Shown piece after piece: positions 51,571-61,855 of a stretch of DNA of 64,000 nt. The DNA is from Allomyces arbusculus (lineage: Eukaryota > Blastocladiomycota > Blastocladiomycetes > Blastocladiales > Blastocladiaceae), in NCBI GenBank assembly GCA_027604705.1, contig JADHYV010000003.1, positions 682,001 to 746,000 of the forward strand, written 5' to 3'. Under the pieces are notes generated by a model. That model worked only from the letters and a program-made list of their open reading frames with translations. It ran no database searches and was not told where the DNA came from. A program made the translations under genes and the position numbers. The number at the start of each line of letters is the position of its first letter. Positions within the stretch are counted from its first letter, which is position 1.

Positions 51571-53057
51571 CTACACTGCCGCTGCACCAACGGCACCAAC
51601 CGGCAAATTACTCTGCGACCCGGCCCCACCCACCACCCCTCCACCTGCTCCACCGATCATCTCACCTGGGCCGCCTGCGCGCCCCCCACCACCACTCCCT
51701 CCTTCCTTCCCCTCCATCGCCGCCGTCAACGCCCTGATCGCAGGCACATAACTCCACGTCGGCATCGGCCACGCATCGTCCGCGGCCCGTGCCGCCGCAT
51801 ACGGCACCGCTCCATCCCACATGTTCAACCACTCTCGCACGGGCCAGCCTGCGGTAAACAGATCCGCCACAACCCCCGCGCCCGGCGGTAACCCCGCCAC
51901 CGGTTTCCCCGCCGCCGTCCCCGCTCCGGTAGTTGCAAACTGCGCGTCGAGCAATCCCTTCACATCGTTCTTCGGCGCTGCGGCAAGGACGCGGCCGAAC
52001 TGGACCGCCGCGGACGTGACGGCCGTCACTGCGCGAACCGTTTCGAGCGGGCGCGCGGGCGTGCCGGCGGGTGGAGGCGGGAGTACGGCGTCGCGTCCCG
52101 TGGCGGCGACAACGCGCGAGAGCCAGTACGGGAAGGCCCGCGCGGGGAGGTCGTCTTGCATGACGAGCACGCGCGCGTGGGTCAGGTACACGGGCGGCGC
52201 AATCCCGGGGGTGTCGGAGGCGTCCGGGTCGAGAGGGTCACTGGGGAGGGGAGGGGGTGGTGGGGCGGGGGAGGTGGAGCCGGGGGAGGCGATGGGTGCG
52301 TCTGGTTGCGCGTTGGATTTGGGTTGGGTGAGATGGAAGAATTCGAGGGATAGGATGGGTGGACAGGCGACGTACCGGGTCCGTCAGCGCCAGCAGCATC
52401 CGACGCGCCAGCAGGCGGTGCGGCGGGTGCAGGCGGTTGTCTGGCCATGTCGCGCAGACACGCGTAGATCTCGACACGCGGGCCCTGATTTCACATCGGA
52501 ACTGTGTCAGTTCCGGTTCACGTCAGGGAGAACTACGCGACAGAACGCACCTCGAGCACCATGAGCGCATACGTCGGCATGAGCAGCAACATCCCCGTCA
52601 ATACGGGCGCCGAGCTAATCCCACCTCCCGGCGCAATTGCCATCGCGCCATAACCCCCAGGTCCAACCGATTCGGCCGCCGAGGCCGCAGCTGCCTGACC
52701 CGCACGTTTGACCCACCGCGTATAATACGTCGAGATGTCTTGCCGGTTCACGTTGGGTCCAACCTCGGCGAGGATCACGGCGCGGTACAGGATCGTCTAC
52801 CAACTCGCACCCGTGAGTCGTGTGTCCAAAACAGAACCATGGGCGTGACGCGGTGCAAGGCGCACCGAAAGCGCTCCGCCGCGGGCAGCGAGCATAGCCT
52901 CGAGTCGGTTCTTGGGCGCTGGAGCGTCATTGGCAGCCGCCTCGCCGGACAACATGGCCATGCCCGGCACGGCGTTCATGGCGGTTGCTGGGATCGCCGT
53001 CGACGCGGCTGAGCCCGTCATTGTGGCTGCTGGTGGACCATGATCGTTGGATTGCAT
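51571..53057 (-). CDS. TEX47/BLUF-like protein (candidate)
   Basis: A 406-residue protein in four exons: 53057-52866, 52796-52551, 52484-52372 and 52240-51571 (introns 69, 66 and 131 bp). Joined, the exons give a small alpha/beta domain: NRLEAMLAARGGALSTILYR, AVILAEVGPNVNRQDISTYY, then APVLTGMLLLMPTYALMVLE followed by GPRVEIYACLRDMAR and YLTHARVLVMQDDLPARAFP. The order 'strand, helix, G-LL-strand, hLE-G-..-i...L..., R...l..DipaR.F..W' is that of BLUF-type folds. It resembles the light-insensitive vertebrate protein TEX47, known from testis. The flavin-binding residues of true BLUF photoreceptors are not evident. The third intron uses a weaker donor (gtcgcc), chosen because it alone keeps frame. 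The Gly-rich end from about 380 is low complexity. The gene is likely real; the family is a suggestion from pattern. Confidence 0.6.
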
Positions 53058-53174
53058 GATGTGCGTGCGCTGCTGGTGCTTTGGGAAGAGGAAAAGAGGG
53101 ATTCGGAGGCAAAGTAAAAAAAGGATGAAGGGTCAAGGAGAATAAAGATCGCCTCTTCCCGCAGCCTTTTTGAT

Positions 53175-53245
53175 GGAGATTGTGGGGTTTGAACCCACGG
53201 CATCCTGCATGCAAAGCAGGCGCTCTACCACTGAGCTAAATCCCC
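53175..53245 (-). tRNA. tRNA-Ala (anticodon TGC)
   Basis: On the minus strand all arms pair: acceptor GGGGATT with AATCTCC (one G-T), D arm with A box TAGCTCAGTGG, anticodon stem CCTGC/GCAGG around loop TTTGCAT, and T arm GTGGG/CCCAC around TTCAAAC. The anticodon is TGC (Ala). There is no intron and the mature length is 71 nt before CCA. The variable loop is ATGCC. Confidence 0.96.
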
Positions 53246-53337
53246 TGGTTGTCTCCCTGATCACATTAGTGGTATACATTCATTTTAATACTTGAAACAA
53301 TACAGGCAATTGCGGATTGCAGGCAATGACTTGCGTT

Positions 53338-53405
53338 GGAGATTGTGGGGGTCGAACCCACGACATCCTGGGTGACAAGGCGCTCTCCCACTGAGCTAAA
53401 TCCCC
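53338..53405 (-). tRNA. Altered copy of the tRNA-Ala gene with damaged anticodon arm
   Basis: 68 nt long, with the same acceptor, D and T arms as the neighbouring tRNA-Ala at 53175-53245 and the same polarity. The anticodon arm is three bases shorter (CCTTGTCACCCAGG) and cannot form a 5-bp stem with a 7-nt loop. GTC occurs where an anticodon might be read (Asp), but the stem is broken and the identity elements are those of the Ala copy. Both internal promoter boxes are intact, so it may still be transcribed. Probably a pseudogene born by tandem duplication. Confidence 0.75.
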
Positions 53406-53658
53406 GAGAAAATGAATGCAAGTTTACGCTTTTGTGTGTCTCTGTCCGGTTGCGAGAAGCAGGGATTGGGCGGGTCGTCTGAGCCCACGTGTTTGTAAAG
53501 TTCAGCTGATTTTTGCGCGCCATCACCACGAAATAAGCACTGACCGGGTCGCGTGCAGACCACTCCCAACCAAACCAAAGCGCCGCCAACTCGTTGCGCG
53601 ACATCCGACCCCGTCGACAAAGCCCCTCCTTCCCGCCGCATACTTGCTGCAATCCACC

Positions 53659-54236
53659 ATGTTCCGCGCCGCCGCCCGCCGTTTCGCCACCGCGGCCCAG
53701 CCGCGCATCTCCGAGGCTGGCAAGAAGATTCTCGAGGCCGAGGCCGCCACCGCCAAGGCGTCGGACGGTGCGTCCCGACCGTGTCCCGCCCCGCGCGCTC
53801 ATCTACGACGAGTTGCTGACGACCGACTGCGCATCGTGCACGACGCGGGAATGTAGCCAACGGCAACCTGTGGATCAAGATTACGTGGTTTGTCGGCGCG
53901 CCGTGCCTGCTCCTGACCACCGCCAACGCCTACTACCTGTTCGCTGAGCACCAGGCCCACCTGGCCGGCAAGACGCCCGAGGTCGTGCCCTACTCGTACA
54001 TGAACATCCGCAACAAGGTGCGTTTGCTGGGTCTTGCTCGGCCGCTCGACGATGAAGAGTGGGTCGCTGACGCCGAGCTTCTCTCTCCGATAGCGCTTCT
54101 TCTGGGGCGACGGCAACCACACCGCCTTTTTCAACCGTACGCGTTCATTCTCTCTCTCCTATTCGCAACGACGATACCTGACCTTGTCGACCTTCCCGCC
54201 CGTCTAGCCGCCGTCAACGCCGTCCCGGAGGAGTAG
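53659..54236 (+). CDS. COX13: Cytochrome c oxidase subunit 6A (Cox13)
   Basis: A 113-residue protein in four exons: 53659-53767, 53857-54017, 54094-54136 and 54208-54236 (introns 89, 76 and 71 bp). It is a nuclear-encoded accessory subunit of respiratory complex IV in the inner mitochondrial membrane. The first ~35 residues are an Ala/Arg mitochondrial presequence (MFRAAARRFATAA). NGNLWIKITWFVGAPCLLLT gives the single membrane helix. VVPYSYMNIRNKRFFWGDGN followed by HTAFFNPAVN is the conserved family signature at the C-terminal end, split by introns 2 and 3. The length is usual. The ATG follows a CCACC leader. All four exons are needed to rebuild the signature, which makes the splice model reliable. 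Confidence 0.95.
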
Positions 54237-54635
54237 ATTCGTCTCCTCCTCTCTTTCCGCGTGTTTGCGAGGGACGCAGGTCTCCCGTGGCCGCTCGTCT
54301 TTCCATCTCCCCACCTACGTCTCGCCACGATGCGGGGACCGGCGCGCCAGTAGTCTTCTTTTTTTGCACGCCGAGCCCCGCTCGCACGGGCACCGACCTA
54401 TTCTATCATTCAAATACATATTGAGAACCAATCGAGCAAAGGGATTCTCTCCTGCCGTTTTGCCCACCACCATGTCAGCCTGGCTCTCGCGTCACTGAAG
54501 GTCGTCAGAACCGACCCGACAGGGAAACGAGGACTTGAACCCGACGAGCAGAGACTCGGCAAGGTGCGGTCACAAATCTTACAAAACCACGATTCGTGTT
54601 ATTTTCATCTTATCAAACAATACCGAAATTCGACA
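54237..54635. other. Intergenic, convergent 3' ends of COX13 and RFX
   Basis: No gene. A GGGTTCAAGTCCT-like stretch on the minus strand near 54530-54545 resembles a tRNA B box, but no tRNA folds around it. The end near 54600-54640 is AT-richer. Confidence 0.45.
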
Positions 54636-57184
54636 TCACGACGATGATGGCGATGCCGTCGGCCCTGCTGCCCCCTCGACCCCATCCACAGCCATCGGGT
54701 CGTCCTGGTTCGCGCGCATCGGCTGCGCGAGCGGCTCGTGCGCGAGCGGCTCGTGCGCGTGCCGGTCGTCTGCAGCCGACACTGGCGGACCGGCAGCCTG
54801 CACGGGCACCTGTGGCGGGGACGCGACGCTTGCGAACGGCGCGGGCCCCACAGCCGCCGACGTCGGCGGTACCGGCGGCGGCGCCGCCCCAAACGGCGGC
54901 GACATCGCACCAGTCGCAGCGACCATAAACGGCGCCGTCGTCACCGGCATCCCGCCGCCGGCCCCACCGCCAATCCCCATACTCGACAGCAACATGTCGG
55001 CGTTCTGCACGGCCGACGCGGCGGTCGCCGGCGGCGGCGGCGGGGCCAGCGTGACCATCGCGTTCCCATCGTGTGCTTGCGGCGGCTGCGGGGGCGGAGG
55101 CGCGTACATGCCCATGTCCGGCGCGCCAGACGGCATGGGTTGTGGCGGCGGTGGGGCTGCGAGGGACTGCACGTTGGCGATGCGCTGCTCGACGACGAAG
55201 AACAGGTATTCGTTGAGGAAGAGAATGACAATGTGAAATGCGCCAAACGTTGACATCGACCGCAGCGTCAGGTCGCGCAGGCACAGCGCCGTGTAGAAGT
55301 TCCACTTCATCAGGAACTGCCGCGCTTGGTGGATGTACCGTGCCGGGTCGAGTTTCTGATCAGCGGAAAATTCATGAGTATGGCATCAGCAAACCAATTC
55401 AACAAAACGGAATCAGGAACATCGCGACCAAGAAGAACCGTACCTCATCGAGGAACCGCGCAATCACGCTATCGAGCCAGACCGTCCACTGGTCGAGCTT
55501 CGACGAAGATGTGAGCAAGTTCTTGACCTCCATTTCGGCAATCTGCGTGACCTCGACTTTGCGGCACTCGGTCACCCAACTCGCCTGGTCCTTGATCCCT
55601 TCAAAGTCGAGCCGGCTCCACTCAAGGAACATGGCGTGCATTTGCTCAGCCGTTTCGAGCACCGCGGCCGCCGCTTGCGCCAAAAAATTGAGCGACGTGT
55701 GCCGCTTGAGCTGCTGCGCAAACACCTTGGCTACCTCGACTTTCCGCGCCACGAGCATCGGGTAATACCCGTCCATGGCCGCCAAGATCCACGACTCGAG
55801 TTGCCGCGCGAAATGGCGCACGGCCTGCGTGACGGGCATGGGCAATTGGTGCATTGGGTTCGGCAAGAGCACGTTCATGATCGTGTCGTACAAGATCGAG
55901 TCGCACCGCCAAATCAACTCGATCGACTCGGGACTGTTGACGAGCCGCCGCGAGGCTTCCGGCAGCGTCGTCCAGAACGAGCGCAGCAGGACTTCGACGT
56001 GCGGGAACTGCATCGTCTGCAGCGCGTCGAGAATCTGCTGTGAGTGGATCTTGTAAGCTTGCACGAATTGGATGATTGCCTCGAGCGGTGTGCCGAGCGG
56101 GACAAACGACTCGGTGATTGGCGGGAAGTCGGGCAACGGGATGCGCGGGCCTTGGCCGTTGCTGCCGTACATGGGGTTGAGTGTCATGCCCTGCGGGATG
56201 CTGGACAATCGGGTCGTTAGCAATGATGTGACCTAAGACCGTGCGAGGGGGAATGAATCAAGACCACGCACCCGGACATGAGCAGTGCCGAAAACGGGTT
56301 CTGCAGCTCCTGGGATGCATTCGCCGGATCGTGTGAGCCCTGAATGTGCGTGGGACGAACGCCAAGTCAGAACCGTGAGTACCACAACGGCAATGAACAA
56401 ACAAAACCCGCGAGCATACCTTGACGCGAATCCCGCAATAGTGGTACCGCGACTGACCGCGCGTGCCGAGCCGCCGCGTCTTGAGTTCCGGGAACATGAT
56501 CTTGACAATCTTTCCAAACATGGGCGAGCTGACGGGCGGCACCGACATGGTATCACAATACAGCTTGTACTGGTCGTAGACGTCCTGCCGCGGCATGTTA
56601 TACTCCTCGGCCGCTTCGAAATTGCGGTGCAGCCTAGTTGTGGCGTCAGCATCTCGTTCAGACGCGCCAGCGGCACGAAGGATATCCACGCACCACGTCG
56701 ACCCAAACAGGAACCGGTCGCGGTCCCCGGCCTGACCCGACGCGGCCTCACGCGCGCGGTCGGCAAGTTCCGCGACCGACAACGTGTTGTTGATCGTGTC
56801 CTGTCGAATCTCGGCAGCAAAACGCAACGCCTCCTGCGACTGGTCCTGACCGTCAGCGGTCGGATCATAGTCGTCGCCAGCGTGCTGCTGCGTCGCGGCG
56901 GGAGCGCCAGCGCCAGCGGCCTGCTCGGGCACGATTGGTGGTGGGATTACGGGTGGAGGGATCACGGATGGCGCAGTGCCCGCTGAAGTCGCTGTTGTTG
57001 CCGGCGCCGCAGCAGATTGGGCCGGTTGCTGGGCCTGCGGCGGTGGTGGATGCGGATGCGCTTGAGACGTCGGCGAGGTCGGCCCTTGCGATGGCGCGGG
57101 TCCTGGCGCCTGCGTCGGCGGCGGCTGGGTCATCGCTTGGGACTGCGCCTGCGCGGTCGCAAGCATAGCCGCGATACTCTGCAT
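54636..57184 (-). CDS. RFX-family winged-helix transcription factor
   Basis: A 769-residue protein in four exons: 57184-56420, 56339-56272, 56200-55444 and 55355-54636 (introns 80, 71 and 88 bp). RFX proteins bind X-box promoter sites. In animals several of them drive ciliary genes; in ascomycetes they act in DNA-damage and cell-cycle control. The N-terminal ~150 residues are Gln/Pro/Ala-rich. The DNA-binding domain is at about 175-255: MPRQDVYDQYKLYC, SSPMFGKIVKIMFPELKTRR, then LGTRGQSRYHYCGIRVK at the end of exon 1. The dimerisation/extended part follows (about 280-545: PHVEVLLRSFWTTLP ... ESIELIWRCDSILYDTIMNV ... RHFARQLESWILAAMDGYYP ... LKRHTSLNFLAQAAAAVLET). The tail is Pro/Ala/Gly-rich. 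A HEPLAHEPLA duplication comes from a 15-bp tandem repeat near 54728-54758. Confidence 0.93.
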
Positions 57185-58747
57185 GTTGTTCGTGCTCGCT
57201 AGTCGTAATCGCTGGGCAAGGCTGATCGTTGGCCAAGCGCCGGCCAGTGGCGGTGGTCGTCGCCGCGATTCGAAGCAATGAGCCGAGCGGCGTGCTGATT
57301 TCTTGAAGGCTTCGTTCGAAGTGCGGTGGGTTGCAGGTCGGTCAAGGATGCAGTGGATCAGGAACTGCTGACCCTCGACACTGGCGATGCATGGCCGAAA
57401 GACGGGCAGCCGGCTGTGATCGAGTCACGTGTATGTGCTCGAAAGCTGTCGGGGGACGGTTGGCTCCGTTCTTACTGTTCTTATCTGGACCAAACATTCC
57501 CCAGGTTTTGAATCACGACGCGGGCATCATCATGGACCTGTGCAAGTTACCTCACCCTGCCTGCGCATGCTTCTACGGTCCCCAACGCATGAATATTGTG
57601 CCAGCACCATCGGGTTCCGACAAAAAGTGGCACACGGCTTCTTGGTCGTCCAAGCCGAAACGTTCGTGCTGATCTCGCTGGTGTTCTTAATCTGCGATGC
57701 GCCCCGCAGGTCGTCGTTGTCATCTTGTTTGGCACTAAAATCCAGTAAAACAAGAACATAAACAGCAATGAGCAACAGAAAAGAACGCCATCCCATCCGC
57801 CAGCAGGCATTCGTGCACGGCCCCTCAATGCACAAGGCTGTGGGACCCAAACTCCATCCATGGCTCTTCTCCATGGACTCAGTCGCGCACAATGCGCAGC
57901 CAGTGGGTAGGATAGCAAACAGAACATATAAGAACAAGCAACGGAACTGGCAGCGAGCGCCACAGAGACAATCAAAATTGTTGAGGGAGATTGAGCTGGC
58001 ACAGCAGGGAATACTCCCTTTTATGTCCCTACCAACAGGCCAGAACACGTGCCAAGTATGAGCAGATCTCATCAGCTTTTGCGAGGGACAGTCCTCGCCT
58101 CGATCATCGCTACATGATCGTAGATGTAATACTGTCGTTTGGTAGCGGCAGCAGCACCCTGGTTCGACAGTCTTGACGTGCTTGTCATGGGTACAGGCCG
58201 AGACGTTGCCAGCTTGGGAAACATCACCATCGATTCGCTCATGTATTACGATGCTTGTTCTGTCGTTACCATCAAGCAATGCCTGTGTACGCGGCTTGGT
58301 CCATGGCGGGCTCGGGTGGTGTCAGGAGACTTGGGTGGCATCACGAGACTTGCTTGACATCAAGAGACTTGGTTTTGACGCATATTTTAATCTTGTCATT
58401 GATCGAAACGTTCATGACGGTTGATGCAGCTGTTTTCACTTGCAGATTTGAAATCGGGTCCCCCGACTCCAACCGCAACCTGGAACAGGCCAAGCGTCCA
58501 ACCATTCCATTGTCCCACAATTCGCGTGAAAACATCTGGGACGATGACATGTAATGCCACGGGGTGCGGAACAGCAATCTGATCGGTGCACGCAAAACTG
58601 GAATATCCACTCCAATGTATCGAATCGAGTCGTCGATGGCAAGGCCAGATCATCCCCGACCTTCACAAGAATATAAATACACGCGAAAGCGAGAGCCGCG
58701 CACCGACCACCTCCAGGCGACCGGACTCGCTGACAGCCCTTTCCTTT
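57185..58747. other. 1.6-kb interval without a supportable gene
   Basis: Base composition is more AT-rich than in the genes around it. The longest open stretch (minus strand, 57530-58279) has no ATG start and no recognisable motif, and is rich in Cys and Trp as random frames of this composition tend to be. A short hydrophobic segment (SFLLLIAVYVLVLLDF, near 57740) might be a membrane helix in a small unresolved gene. No RNA gene or transposon was seen. Confidence 0.4.
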
Positions 58748-59091
58748 CTACAACTGCATCGGCACCATCCCATCACTGTTCGTCGCCGCAGCGTCGCTCC
58801 CAACTTCTCCAGCCCCATCCTCACCCTCAACCTGCCCCTCCTCGTCCATATCCTCCTGAATCGAATGCAACGACCGCGGCCGCGCACCCGCCGCAGGCGA
58901 AACACTATGCAACGGGGGTGGCGGGGACCGCGGCATCCCACCGCCGCTTACAAGCGCCGTCGCGGCCGACTGGAGGTCGACTATTTCCTCGGTCGCCGAC
59001 GACAAGTCGCGCGACGTGAGCGTGAGCCTGCGCCGCTTGCCTGCGTTCTCACTCGAGGATGAAGACGACGCGGCAGAGCTTGGGTGCAAGT

Positions 59092-59135
<44 letters not shown>

Positions 59136-60493
59136 GCGGGTCCTGCGGCCATGGCCGACAGGAACGACGTGGCGAGCGGAGACCGCGCGAGTTGCCCGAT
59201 GATTAAGTGCTCGGCGGCGGACAAGGACCGGCGGCGCTTGCGAGAAGTGGATGAAGAGAGGGGTGGTGGGAGGTGCGCGGGGCGCGGTCGTGGACGTGCT
59301 GATGCAGAAGCGGGTGCAGCGGATGCAGCTGCGGGCGCAAATACTGGTTCGAGACCTTGCAGCGAGGAACGACGTGCCATGATGAGATTGGCAGCAGCCG
59401 TACGTGTGCCAGTCGTCGACGAGGCGGTCGCAGCAGACAAGCTCTTGACGCGCCGACGCGGCGAGGCAAACGTGGGAGATGGCGAAGAAGACGGTTTCGC
59501 GGATGGTGGTGGAGGTGGGCCAAGAGCACCAACCGCGTCGGCGTTGGGAGGCGACGACGACGGGTCCGATGGCGCATAATGGTTCATGGCGAGCAGTGCT
59601 GCTGCACCCATCTCGGCCATGCCATCCACGTCCTCGACAATAATATCGTACGGCGCATTTTCGGGTGCGGGGCTCGACGAGAGAGCGAGGTCGTCCATGG
59701 CCGGCGTGAGAGCCGCAGCTGCGTCGGGTGGCGAGGACATGGAAGATGGAGCAGGCGAGCCCGGCGTGCGACTCGTTGCGGTGGTCGAGGGCGAACCAGC
59801 GAGCGCGTGCGCGGGTGCCGCCGCCGTGTCGTTGATCATTTGCAAGATGGCGAGCGCGGCTTCCTCCATTTCGTGGTATGCGGCCGCTGGCAGCTGCGCA
59901 GCGAGCGAGGAATGAGACTCGACAGCGCCAGTGCTCCTCGTCGGTTCGGGGAGCGCCGTCGACACGGCCGGTTGCGTTGACGAGCCTGCTCCGGCCAGCA
60001 TACCGCGCGCGACGGTCGCTGAATCAGTGGAGGAGGTAGAGGAGGCAGTAACGGGTCCATTGCGAGCAGTGGCAAGATGCGCAGTTGAGAGAACGGGTTT
60101 CGTGCTGCGATTGAGGTCAGGGCCACACGAATGGGCCGAGTTGGCAGCGGAGAGAGCCAATTGCGATGAGAGACGCGACGCGGCACTCAAGGAGGCGAGA
60201 ATGTCGCCGTTGTGCGCGTTCGAAGCCGTGACTGCGAGGGCCATGGGGTTCGCGAGCAATTCCGCGAGCGAGGGTGGGGACCGTTGGACATGGCAATATG
60301 CCGCCGCCGCCGCGCTCACAGTCGCGGCGGATGGGCGCTCCGCAGAGACGGTCGCGACCGCTTGCCGGAGACGTGTGCGGAGCCGTGTCTAAATGTTTGA
60401 TTGCGAGAAGGCACAAGGTCAGCCAATGCACAATGTCGATGCTCAAGCAAAGCTTCGCGGCCGTGTCCGCGAGCACGAACGTACCACCATCAT
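58748..60493 (-). CDS. Unrecognised Ser/Ala-rich protein
   Basis: The main exon is 60388-58748 (547 codons), open up to a clean acceptor (tttag) at 60389. No ATG lies near its upstream end. The best start found is a tiny exon 60493-60485 (Met-Met-Val) ending in a gtacgt donor, with a 96-bp intron, giving 549 residues. This first exon is tentative. I recognise no domain. Features are PPSLAELLANPMALAVTAS near the N-terminus, a helical EMEEAALAILQMINDTAAAP, YDIIVEDVDGMAEMGAAALL, and basic patches SRKRRRSLSAAEHLIIGQLA and AGKRRRLTLTSRD that look like nuclear signals. A run of 14 Ser is encoded by the trinucleotide repeat at 59094-59132. The C-terminus is acidic. Possibly a transcriptional regulator, but this is a guess. 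Confidence 0.5.
59094..59132. repeat. (GAC)13 microsatellite coding poly-Ser
   Basis: Thirteen GAC units on the plus strand are read as TCG codons on the minus strand and give a 14-Ser run in the orphan at 58748-60493. Confidence 0.92.
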
Positions 60494-61855
60494 TTCAACG
60501 TCATCCTTTTCACGACTAGTACTCGAAGATGCCGCTCCGTTGACGCCCTGGTGCGCCTGCAAGCGAGGACTTGATACTGCTGCGGTCGCGGCTGGTGCGG
60601 CGGAAACGGCCATTTTCGGTTCAAATTCGTCCATAGCAGCGCGCCAGAAGTTGAAAACAAGCGTGCAAAGCAGCGTATTCAGTCGAGAGCTGGCGAGCAA
60701 AACGGGTTTGGCTGGCTGGCCGATGCTTGGCAACGGTTTGTGTCGACAGCGCGAGTTGCAGCGCGTTCACAATATCAAAATGGCCGGGCTCGGCCGGGAG
60801 CCGCCTTGGCGCCGCCGTGGGCAAGAAGTCGAGCAAGTTGAGCGAGGGGGCGTCGTTGTGGCCGCCAATAGCGACCAGATATCGTGCAGCTTGGGAGTCG
60901 AGCAGCTGAACGGGCCAAGACTGCCAAGAGAGCAAGGAGAAATCGCGATTGCCTTGTCGTTTGCTCAGGGCGCGACTCACGACGCGCTCCAACAGAAGGG
61001 CCAAAGTGAATGAAGGGGCCGGAGCGCGTTTTCGGCCCACGTTTTCCGTGTAAATTTGGCTTGCCGCGCCTCACACGTGCAAAATGTGCGCCATTGTCGC
61101 GCACGAAAAGTACCCGCCGGCCACGCACAAAACTCACCCAGCCACAGGGCCTGAACGACGGCCAACGCGCCAAGCCTCGTCTGGCCATGGCGGCGAAGCA
61201 CGCGCAGTATGGCGTGGGCCGACGCGTCGTCCCTCATGGCCCTGCCGGTTTGGCCATGGCGACCGTCGTCAGGGGTTCTATCCGCCGTCCTGCACTGCAC
61301 TGACCGCATCGGGCATGCCGTGCACGTACCAGTGGCGAAGCGCGCCGTGATCAGATGCCCCCGCTCCATGTTTGGCTACGCACGCCGTCTGTGCACTCTT
61401 GTTCGTGTCATACAGGTCCCCGCACCACCAGGTGATGCTTTGCCCTCGCCGTTTGCAGTTTGATGCGGGCCGTTGCTGTGCCCGCGTTAATTTTAATAAC
61501 TCTTGACATTCCTTTTCTATTTTTTCGTGCAGTTCTTGCAGTGTTCTCTGTATTTCCTGCAAGAGAGCAGGGAGGGTGGGGGACACCCGGCATTCAAAAC
61601 GCGACCGTCCCCGGATTCGTGACCTGGATAATCATCAGTCGGCACACCAAGAGGACGCGGCGACTTCGTTCAGTCCAATATACTCACTCATAAATCACGG
61701 TCGCGCACCAACGCTCAGCGCTCTTAACACCTCCGGCAGGATAGTTTTCCCGGCTGCTGCACGACGCGTCTCCGCAACCTCGACTGATTCGACTCGCCTC
61801 CCACTTGGCGCACTCTTTGAACCACCACCACGCGGATACTTTTCAGCAGTCAGCC
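60494..61855. other. Intergenic before the CLC gene, with possible coding remnants
   Basis: On the minus strand at about 60621-61010 a frame reads like coding sequence (LLSWQSWPVQLLDSQAARYL, then HFDIVNALQLALS), possibly the end of a repeat protein. It has no ATG, no matching upstream exon and no recognisable family, so it is left as a possible remnant. 61010-61400 is GC-rich without a gene; 61480-61700 is AT-richer. The 100 bp before 61856 form the CLC leader. Confidence 0.4.

Noticed and set aside
52376-52484. The stronger gtacgt donor at the end of exon 3 of the TEX47-like gene
   Set aside because: It leads to a stop in exon 4. The GT four bases later keeps the frame through DPLDPDASDTPG.
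54526-54600. B-box-like GGGTTCAAGTCCT on the minus strand, suggesting a tRNA
   Set aside because: The T stem pairs poorly, and no acceptor partner, D arm or A box lies at the right distance.
57530-58279. A 250-codon open stretch on the minus strand with a hydrophobic segment
   Set aside because: No ATG start, no family likeness, unusual Cys/Trp content and AT-rich context. Kept only as intergenic.
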